This document shows, in pieces, positions 7,042 to 13,700 of a stretch of 17,089 nt of DNA. The position numbers and the translations under genes are program-made. A model generated the notes under the pieces. The model was not told the origin of the DNA. It was given only the letters and a program-made list of their open reading frames with translations, and ran no database searches. Each line of letters begins with the position of its first letter. The first letter of the stretch is position 1. The DNA is from CBDUUP01 sp965370435. GTDB lineage: Bacteria; Chloroflexota; Anaerolineae; Anaerolineales; UBA11579. Where the stretch lies: assembly GCA_965370435.1 (NCBI GenBank), contig CBDUUP010000044.1:1-17089 (forward strand), read 5' to 3'.

Positions 7042-8106
7042 ATGGAAAACATGCACAGGAGTTTAAGACGCATCTTCAATAGGCCCCTCCGATGGCCGGT
7101 CTGGATCGCATTCGCCCTGCTGCCTCTGGCCGCGGCCAATGCCGCCAGCCCAGACAAATATCTCCCCAGCTACCAGGTGGCCTGTTCCTCTCACTTCGCC
7201 GAAGATACAGTTGACTGCGCCGACTATTACGACGGGCTGCCCATCGGCCCCGGGCAGAGCGTATACCAACCCCCCTCGCTGTCCTTCGGCGACCAAACCA
7301 CAGCTCTGATCTACCAGTACGGGTTCGCCGGGATGCCGGAAGCTAACCACGTCAAGGGTGTGAAGGTTGATCTCTTTGAGAACGAGTATTACGCCACCCT
7401 GGCCGTCACCGTCCCCGATAAGGACGCCCTGATCACTCTCCAGGATTTCAGTCCCTATACCATCCCTGGCTATGGCGTGGCCCAGTATTTTGACCTGAGC
7501 GAAGAACCCGCCTTTGAAAACTTGGCCCTGAATCACCAATTCAATTTGTGCGGCCCCTTGTTGGCCTCCACCATCGTGGAAACTGACCCCATGGACTTGC
7601 TGCTCTCTATGGCCGAGCAACCCCAGTACGAGAACTTTTTCACCCAGGAAGATGAGGGGCTGTATTATTTCGAGTTGATGAGTTTATTCAACCAATACGG
7701 CTGGGAGACCGAGTTGAAGGTGGGCGTTGATAGTTCCTGCCGCTATGCCCGCACCGCCGGGCGGGACAACCGCTCCCTCCTGGGAATCCACACCCGCTGC
7801 AATCTCAGCCGCTGGCTGGAGTGGGGCAATATCGTTGTGGCCGGGGTCAACTTGGTCACCGACCCCCGGCTGGGCATCGCCATCCCAGAGCATTACCCCG
7901 CCGCGGCCAGCTCCACCTACACCAACACCGCCCACTACGTCGCCGTCCTGGCGCTTATCGAAAGCAAAGATGGCAGCTTGTACGTCCGAGTATATAACCC
8001 CTTCCAGAACCGGGAGGAGATCTACCGCTGGAATGATTTCTTCCTCACCTGGATGCGCGGCACTCACGAATTGGCCGGCATCTCCGTCATCGTCACCCCG
8101 CCATAG
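7042..8106 (+). CDS. Exported C39/papain-like cysteine peptidase
   Basis: A 354-residue protein with a basic N-terminus and a hydrophobic segment (about 19-35, ending A-N-A-A), read as a Sec signal peptide. The C-terminal half fits the C39-like papain fold: N-L-C-G-P-L-L-A-S-T with candidate nucleophile C170, then A-H-Y-V-A-V-L-A (His298), then V-Y-N-P-F (Asn319), in the order Cys-His-Asn seen in C39-like peptidases (Cys-Gly-Pro, His-Tyr-Val-Val-Val, Asn/Asp-Pro). Q166 lies close to the Cys, but the usual oxyanion Gln sits about six residues ahead, so that residue is uncertain. The gene starts 4 bases after the ATPase stop, suggesting translational coupling and a job in the same surface system. 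ATG 7051 is an alternative start. The substrate is unknown; a surface or pilin-like protein is a guess. Confidence 0.7.
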   Translation: MENMHRSLRRIFNRPLRWPVWIAFALLPLAAANAASPDKYLPSYQVACSSHFAEDTVDCADYYDGLPIGPGQSVYQPPSLSFGDQTTALIYQYGFAGMPEANHVKGVKVDLFENEYYATLAVTVPDKDALITLQDFSPYTIPGYGVAQYFDLSEEPAFENLALNHQFNLCGPLLASTIVETDPMDLLLSMAEQPQYENFFTQEDEGLYYFELMSLFNQYGWETELKVGVDSSCRYARTAGRDNRSLLGIHTRCNLSRWLEWGNIVVAGVNLVTDPRLGIAIPEHYPAAASSTYTNTAHYVAVLALIESKDGSLYVRVYNPFQNREEIYRWNDFFLTWMRGTHELAGISVIVTPP

Positions 8107-8117
8107 AAAAAAAATAT

Positions 8118-8185
8118 TTAACCACCAAGACACAAAGACACAAAGTTTTTGGTTTTTCTTAGTGTCTTGGCGTCTTCGTGGTTAA
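8118..8185. repeat. Palindromic intergenic repeat, copy 3, between convergent genes
   Basis: A 28-base imperfect inverted repeat: left arm 8118-8145 beginning TTAACCACCAAGACAC, right arm 8158-8185 ending CTTCGTGGTTAA, 24 of 28 positions paired by my count. The loop (8146-8157) is T-rich. The layout (ACCAC..GACACA arms) recalls copies 1 and 2, but the sequence belongs to a different subtype. It sits between the stops of the peptidase gene (+) and the small-peptide gene (-), where the RNA hairpin could end transcription from both sides. Confidence 0.75.
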
Positions 8186-8219
8186 TGATTCTGACAGAGC
8201 AGGGCCGCTACGCGCACCT

Positions 8220-8429
8220 CTAATTGGTCATCATCGCTCTGGAGACGCGCTCCTCCAAGGTCAAGGATGGGTCGAAGAAGTCAACCTCCAGATTGCGCAG
8301 GTTTTCCCATTCAACCTCGGTTAGCTCGTAGCCCTCGACGGCTTTTTCGAGATCGGCTTTCAGCAATGCTCGGTAATCGGCGTCGTCGAAGGCTTTAAGG
8401 ATAATCTCACGCACGTGTTCTTCGGACAT
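8220..8429 (-). CDS. NHLP-like small peptide (candidate RiPP precursor), paralogue 1
   Basis: A 69-residue peptide, one of three tandem paralogues of equal length. The leader-like part contains M-S-E-E-H-V-R-E-I (1-9), K-A-F-D-D (12-16), R-A-L-L (20-23) and G-Y-E-L-T-E (33-38), followed by D-F-F-D-P-S-L (50-56). This resembles the NHLP clan of peptide leaders (Os1348/Franean1_4349-like families: 'FR..LL.DP..AL.GY.LT..E...L'). The end is R-A-M-M-T-N and differs from the paralogues except for the last Asn. No Cys or Gly-Gly cleavage site is present. AGGAGA at 8436-8441 lies 6 bases before the ATG. Family placement is from remembered patterns, not a search. It differs most from the other two (for example W41, K24). 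It is last in the small-peptide row, 77 bases after paralogue 2. Confidence 0.8.
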   Translation of the reverse strand: MSEEHVREIILKAFDDADYRALLKADLEKAVEGYELTEVEWENLRNLEVDFFDPSLTLEERVSRAMMTN

Positions 8430-8506
8430 AATGGCTCTCCTCTAGGGTTGGTGAATACTGTACTGAAACTTGCCTCCGAAGTATTAGAAGGGCAGTGATG
8501 GTTATT

Positions 8507-8716
8507 TCAGTTGAAACCATTCGCTCTGGAAATGCGCTCTTCCAATTCCAGCGATTGGTCGAAGAAGTCGGCGTCCAAATTTTTGAGGTTTTCCATTTCC
8601 AACTCGGTGAGTTCGTAACCCTCGGTGGCCTTATCCAGGTCGCTGGTCAGCAGCGCTCTGAACTCATGGTCATCGAAGGCTTTCATGATGATCTCGCGTA
8701 TGTGCTGCTCGGACAT
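8507..8716 (-). CDS. NHLP-like small peptide (candidate RiPP precursor), paralogue 2
   Basis: A 69-residue paralogue of the flanking peptides. It keeps the M-S-E-x-H, R-E-I, K-A-F-D-D, R-A-L-L, E-G-Y-E-L-T-E and D-F-F-D segments and ends R-A-N-G-F-N. The Asn-Gly pair (N66-G67) is absent from the other two and is a classic site for deamidation and isoaspartate formation, which matters given the PIMT-like methyltransferase next door. The start is ATG 8714-8716 with AGGAGA at 8723-8728, 6 bases upstream. The open frame runs back to 8788, but the extra 24 residues have no match in the paralogues and no ribosome-binding site, so the shorter start is preferred. It sits 74 bases after paralogue 3. 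Confidence 0.82.
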   Translation of the reverse strand: MSEQHIREIIMKAFDDHEFRALLTSDLDKATEGYELTELEMENLKNLDADFFDQSLELEERISRANGFN

Positions 8717-8790
8717 GGTCGCTCTCCTATGAACCGTGGTTGAGGATGTATTGGCCTTGTATTCGAGGTTCGGAAAGTTTGCGAGCAATC

Positions 8791-9000
8791 TCAGTTCATG
8801 AAACCTGCTCTGGAGATGCGCTGCTCCAATTCCAGCGATGGGTCGAAGAAGTCGGCGTCTAGCTTCTTGAGATTCTCCACCTCAACCTCGGTGAGTTCGT
8901 ATCCCTCGGTGGCTTTCGCCAGGTCGCTGGTCAACAACGCCCTGAACTCGGCGTCGTCGAAGGCTTTGAGGACGATCTCGCGTACGTGTTCTTCGGACAT
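8791..9000 (-). CDS. NHLP-like small peptide (candidate RiPP precursor), paralogue 3, first in the row
   Basis: A 69-residue peptide, the promoter-proximal member of the three. Residues 1-65 are close to paralogue 2 (shared R-A-L-L-T-S-D-L and L-D-A-D-F-F-D), and the end is R-A-G-F-M-N. There is no Cys; charged residues, mainly acidic, dominate the leader. AGGAG at 9007-9011 lies 6 bases before the ATG and a good promoter lies 42 bases upstream of it. Its 5' side faces the methyltransferase gene, which is read the other way. In NHLP-type systems the conserved part is a recognition leader and the variable tail the modified core; here that reading would make the core only a few residues long, so a different role (carrier or regulatory peptide) remains possible. 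Confidence 0.82.
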   Translation of the reverse strand: MSEEHVREIVLKAFDDAEFRALLTSDLAKATEGYELTEVEVENLKKLDADFFDPSLELEQRISRAGFMN

Positions 9001-9041
9001 AGTGTTCTCCTTTGAGTGGTGATTGGTGAATGGACTATCTC

Positions 9042-9071
9042 ATTATACAGTAAAATACACCCAGAATTCAA
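9042..9071 (-). promoter_or_regulatory. Sigma70-type promoter for the small-peptide row
   Basis: Read on the - strand: TTGAAT (9066-9071) as -35, an 18-base spacer, and a perfect TATAAT (9042-9047) as -10. Transcription would start near 9035, giving a leader of about 35 bases before ATG 9000, with the ribosome-binding site AGGAG in it. This is the best promoter match in the window. It lies inside the upstream region of the divergent methyltransferase gene, so expression of both may be linked. Confidence 0.7.
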
Positions 9072-9100
9072 GAGTCAAAAACCGCAATAGGCAGGTACCC

Positions 9101-10390
9101 TTGTCTCTCCAAGACCCCTCAGAAAAAGATCGCCGGGTACGCCAGATCGTTCTTCAAGAGCAGATGATTTTTCTTTTAAAGCAGAGCGGGGATATCCGCT
9201 CTCCTCAGGTTGAGGCGGCCTTCCGGGCTGTACCCCGGCATGTATTCCTCCCCGGCGCGGCCTTGGAGAAGGCGTACAGCTTCAGGGAGGTCATCACCCA
9301 CCGGCAGGAGGGCGTTCCGGTGAGCAGCTCCTCCCAGACCACCACCATGGCGATGATGCTGGAGCAGCTTGACCTCTCCTCCGGCATGAAAGTTCTGGAG
9401 GTGGGGGCGGGGACCGGGTTCAACGCCGGATTGCTCGCTCATTTGGTGGGCGAGAGGGGAGAGGTTGTCACCCTGGACATTGACCCGGAGATCGTGGAGA
9501 CTGCCCGAAAGAACCTGGCCGCCGCCGGGCTGGGCCGCGTCCAGGTGGTGTGCGGGGATGGTTTCGAGGGCTATCCCCAGGCTGGGCCTTACGACCGGAT
9601 CGTCCTCACCGTCGGCGCCTGGGACATCGCTCCGGCCTGGCGGGACCAATTGAAACCGGAGGGGAGATTGCTGGTTCCGCTGTGGATCCAGGGAGAGCAG
9701 CGCACTATCCTTTTTGCGCCCAGCGAGGAGGGACTGGAGAGCGTATCCCTGGTGCGCTGCGGCTTTGTCCGCTTGCGGGGCGTTGGGGCAGGCCCCGAAT
9801 CTTTTCTCCAGCTTGATCCCCAGATTGATTTCATGGCCCTGGTGGATGAACGCCATCCCACTACCCCCCAAGCTCTATATGACCTTTTCACCAGCCCCAG
9901 CCGGGAGCGCAAGACTGAATTCCAGGTTACTTATCGGGAGGTCTTCGAGGACTTATCCCTCTGGCTGGCGGTGCATGACTCCAATTTCTTCATCCTGCAT
10001 GCCGAGGGGGAGGCGGAGGAAATCGCCTTCGTGCCCGACCTCTATGGCGTCCCCGGCCGGATGCACGTCGCCTATGGCCTGCGGGAGGAAGGGGCGGCCT
10101 GCGTTTTGATCCGTTCGCCCCAGCCTTCCCCGGAGAATGCCAGCCCCTTCGACCTGCACCTACGTTCCTATGGCCCCGATACTGGATTGGAGGGACGCCT
10201 GCTGGCCCGGCTCAGGGCCTGGGATGCCGCCGGGCGGCCCGCCTCGGAGAGGGTGAAGATACGCGCCTATCCGGTTGGGGAGGATAGCCTCCCTTCCCCG
10301 GATGAAGTGGTGATCGCCAAGAAGTGGATGAAATACGGGTTCCGGTGGCAGGAGGGGAGAGGGTTGCAGGTTGAAGGTTGCAGGTTGTGA
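9101..10390 (+). CDS. PIMT-like peptide methyltransferase with long C-terminal extension (FxLD-system type)
   Basis: A 429-residue AdoMet-dependent methyltransferase related to protein-L-isoaspartate O-methyltransferase (Pcm). Numbered from TTG 9101: P-R-H-V-F-L-P (45-51), the substrate-loop motif V-S-S-S-S-Q (74-79), AdoMet motif I V-L-E-V-G-A-G-T-G (98-106), the ribose-binding acid in L-D-I-D-P-E (125-130) and L-T-V-G-A-W-D-I-A (169-177). Ordinary PIMTs have about 210 residues; here about 230 more follow. That architecture, and phrases such as M-A-M-M-L-E-Q-L, match my memory of 'methyltransferase, FxLD system' proteins from lanthipeptide-like loci. It is divergent from three NHLP-like peptide genes, its likely substrates. 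The frame is open from TTG 9023, but that start lies upstream of the overlapping promoter region and adds non-conserved residues; ATG 9164 would cut into the conserved N-terminal helix. The last ten or so residues come from a repeat. Confidence 0.85.
   Translation: MSLQDPSEKDRRVRQIVLQEQMIFLLKQSGDIRSPQVEAAFRAVPRHVFLPGAALEKAYSFREVITHRQEGVPVSSSSQTTTMAMMLEQLDLSSGMKVLEVGAGTGFNAGLLAHLVGERGEVVTLDIDPEIVETARKNLAAAGLGRVQVVCGDGFEGYPQAGPYDRIVLTVGAWDIAPAWRDQLKPEGRLLVPLWIQGEQRTILFAPSEEGLESVSLVRCGFVRLRGVGAGPESFLQLDPQIDFMALVDERHPTTPQALYDLFTSPSRERKTEFQVTYREVFEDLSLWLAVHDSNFFILHAEGEAEEIAFVPDLYGVPGRMHVAYGLREEGAACVLIRSPQPSPENASPFDLHLRSYGPDTGLEGRLLARLRAWDAAGRPASERVKIRAYPVGEDSLPSPDEVVIAKKWMKYGFRWQEGRGLQVEGCRL
10362..10387. 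repeat. Short direct repeat at the methyltransferase 3' end
   Basis: GGTTGCAGGTTG occurs at 10362-10373 and again at 10376-10387, a 14-base period, and the gene's TGA follows directly. Downstream, related TTGCCACTT motifs recur to about 10436. GTTGCAGGTTG-type stretches look like intergenic repeat DNA, so the coding sequence appears to have run into a repeat. Confidence 0.7.
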
Positions 10391-10770
10391 ATAGGGGATT
10401 GTGAGTTGCCACTTGCCATCCGCAACTTGCCACTTTGTAAGGAAAGAATGCGTCCGGATACGATATACTAACTTGTTGTAAAGAAACCATAATCAAGATG
10501 ATATGAAGCCTCCCTTAAGAGTAGATTACAATATCCTCACATCAAGCGCCAAACCCGACCTAATTGGGCTGTTTTTCCAATTAATCGCGAGAGGTTTCTG
10601 CTACGATGGGATTCAAACCATATTAGGACAACGCAGTTTCATTGACCACTATCATGCCTTCCAAGAGTGATTTGCGCCTCGATCTGCCTCCTTTGATATT
10701 TACAGAGCGTAGATGCAGGCCGGTTAGATCACTGCTTCCCGACGATCAATCTCAGGGGCATGGGTAGGTT
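10391..10770. other. Non-coding gap before the c-di-GMP enzyme gene
   Basis: 380 bases without a convincing gene. The first 46 carry TTGCCACTT-type repeats. A 7-bp perfect hairpin, TAATTGG (10561-10567) with CCAATTA (10577-10583), has a 9-base loop but no T-run after it. TATACT at 10464-10469 could be a -10 box, but no matching -35 lies at the right distance. The sequence looks more A/T-rich than the flanking genes. I see no c-di-GMP riboswitch, tRNA or clear terminator. The promoter of the following gene is probably here but cannot be placed. Confidence 0.6.
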
Positions 10771-13700
10771 ATGGCCTTATTTAACCGGCTAAGAAGCCTC
10801 TGGGAAAAACTCGTAGAGCCAGCAGACTCGGTGCGAGGCGAGGAGGCGCGCTACCAGGCCCGGCTTTTGGCCTCCGTGCTGGCGACCATGCTGCCGTTGG
10901 GGTTTGTATTAACCACGCTGCCCTGGTTGCTGGAGCCTGGGAACGCCCTGCATAGCTTATCTTTCTTGACCGCCCTGTCCATGGGAGGAATCTGGCTGGT
11001 CGCATACTACCTGAACCGCCGAGGACGCACCTCACTGGCCGGGGGGCTGCTGATCGCCGCAACCGAGATCGGCATTAGCTTGACCATCATAGACAACCAT
11101 CACTTCCACGAGATGAACTTCTATTTAATCCCCGTGGTGATCAGCGGCCTGCTTTTTTCAAATCAGACGACTAGGAATCTGGTGGGGATAAATATTTTGG
11201 GCATCCTCCTCTCACCCATGTATTTTACCGACCTGACCGTGGTGGACATCCTCATAAACCCGCTGGGTTTTGTCGTTATCGGCTCAGCCTTGATCTATTT
11301 CTTCAACTATCACCGGGATTGGCTGGAAAACTACCGCCAGGCCGAGTTGATCGCCAGCCAAACCCGCTTCGAACTGGTCATGGAGGGGGCCAGGGATGGG
11401 TTGTGGGATTGGGACCTGGTTAATAATACGGTCTACTATTCCCCCCGTTGGAAAGCGATACTGGGCTTTGAAGAGCAGGAAATTGGGAGCGATCCAAATG
11501 TATTGTTGGAACTTATTCACCCGGACGACTACGACCGGGTAGTTAACGGCCTGCTCAACCGCCTGGAAGACCACGCGCCTAGCTTCACCATTGAATATCG
11601 GATGCGGCATAAGGATGGCGGCTACCGTTGGATCCATACCCGGGGACAGATAGCCACCAATGAAAAAGGGAAACCCTGCCGGGTAGCCGGTTCCCACACC
11701 GACGTCACCCATCGCCGGGAAACCGAGGATGCTCTCCAGCGCCAGGCGATGGATCTGTACACCATGTTGGAGGCCTCCCAGACAATCTCCTCCACCCGAA
11801 ATATTGACCAGGTGTTGAAACAGATCGGCTTCCACATCGCCAACGCCCTGGCGGTGGATGGCTGCGCCATCTCCCGGTGGGATGAAGAAGCTGAGGCCCT
11901 TATCACCTGGGTGGACTGCCGCAGGGACAGCGTCGAACCGGACCCGCCCGGCACGGTCTATCCCCTGAAAGACCTCCCTGTCACCCGGGCCATGATAGAA
12001 ACCGGGGAACCTCTGGTCTTCCACCGAGATGACCCAGAGATAGATCCCCATGAGCTTGCCCTGATGGAAAAACTGGATATCGCCAGCCTGATGATGATCC
12101 CCCTCATCTATGGCGAAGAGACCATCGGCTTGCTGGAACTGGATACCAGCCAGGCCAGGGAATTCACCCCCGATGACCTCCGCCTGTGCCAGGGATTGGC
12201 CGAACAAGCCGCGGTGGCGATTGAGAACGTCCGCTTGTATGAAGAGACCCAGCGGCAGCTTAAAGAGCAAACCATCCTACGGGAGGTGGGAGAGACGCTG
12301 GCCTCAACCGTAGACCAGGATGCGTTGTTTACCCGTATCTTACAGCAAGTCTGCGAGGCGGTGGACGCCACCAGCGCTTATATCAGCAGCTATAGCCCAG
12401 ACACTTACCTATCGGTCACTCTGGCCGAGTACATTGGCCCCAATGCAAATCCATCGGAAGTGGAAAGCGATTTGGGTGTGGAATATAAAGAAGACCCGGA
12501 TAATTTTTGGGAAAACATGAGGGCGGGAAGGTCGGTGGTCTATCACCATGACGACACACATCTAACTGACGTAGACCTCATCGAAATGGCCCAGTATGGG
12601 GCTAAGTCAATCTTGGCAATACCGTTGAGCAGCAAAGGCGAATCGGTCGGCATCATCGAAGTATGGGAGAGCCGGGTGCGGCGGGAATTTACCCCGGAGG
12701 AGATCGCCCTGTGCGGCAGCATCGCCCGGCAAGCCGCAGTGGCGATTGATAACCTCCGCCTTTATGAACAGACCCAACAAGAGATCCAGGAGCGCACCAA
12801 GGCTGAGGAAGCCCTGACACGCCAGGCCAGGGAGCTTTCCACCATGCTGGAGGCCTCCCGGGCGATCTCGTCCACCATGCAATTTCAGGAAAGGCTGCTG
12901 TTGATCGCCAAGCACATGACCGATGCGGTGGGCGCTTCGGGCTGTACCCTCTCCCGGTGGGATCGAGAGGCGGATGGGGTGATCACCTTGATCGAGACCC
13001 GCCTTGCAATGGATGAAGATTCGGTTGAACCGGGAACCATCTTCTACTTGGATGATTATCCGGCCACTCGGAAAGTGTTGGAAGACCGGGAGACGATGAC
13101 CATCTATCTCAGCGATCCCGATGCAGACCCAGCTGAAACCGCTCTGTTACAGGAGCATGAGGCCGCCAGCTTATTGATGCTGCCGCTTATCTATGGAGAT
13201 CAGGTGGCCGGCCTGGTAGAAATCGACCGAGAAGGCGAAAGAGAATTCACCGTTGAGGATATCCGCCTCTGCCAGGGGTTGGCCGAACAGGCTGCGGTGG
13301 CTTTCGAGAACGCCCGGTTGTACGAAGAGACCCAAAGGCAACTCAGAGAGCAGACCATCCTGAGGGGGGTGGGGGAAGACCTCACCTCCACCCTAGACCA
13401 GGAAGCCTTGTTGTCCCGCATCGCGCGGCAGTTCAACGATGCGGTTGGAGCCACCAGCGCTTATATCTGCATTTTCGACGATGAGACCCGTTACTCATCG
13501 GTGGCGTCCGAGTACATCAGCCCCCAGGCCCATGAACTGGAGCAGCAGAGTGATCTAGGGGTCCAATATTTCGAGGAGGCGCAGGAGGATGAGTTTTTAG
13601 CGATGATGAAGACCGGCCAACACCTGGTAGATCAGGTGGATAATCCTGCACTGATTGAAGAGGACCGCGCCCATATGATCCAATTCGGGGCCAAATCCAT

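Noticed and set aside
7042..8106. C39-like peptidase as the leader protease of the small peptides
   Set aside because: It is coupled to tadA on the other strand, has a signal peptide and no ABC transporter domains, and the peptides lack a Gly-Gly site. The systems are probably separate.
8717..8788. 24-residue N-terminal extension of small-peptide paralogue 2
   Set aside because: The paralogues begin at the equivalent M-S-E, a good ribosome-binding site precedes ATG 8716, and the extension has no counterpart.
9023..9100. TTG 9023 as the methyltransferase start
   Set aside because: It lies within the divergent promoter region, has no good ribosome-binding site, and adds 26 residues outside the conserved domain. 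It cannot be fully excluded.
10561..10583. Rho-independent terminator
   Set aside because: The 7-bp A/T-rich hairpin has no T-run after it; the Ts are in the loop.
10391..10770. c-di-GMP riboswitch upstream of the GGDEF-EAL gene
   Set aside because: I looked for the GEMM core and found no matching conserved segments.
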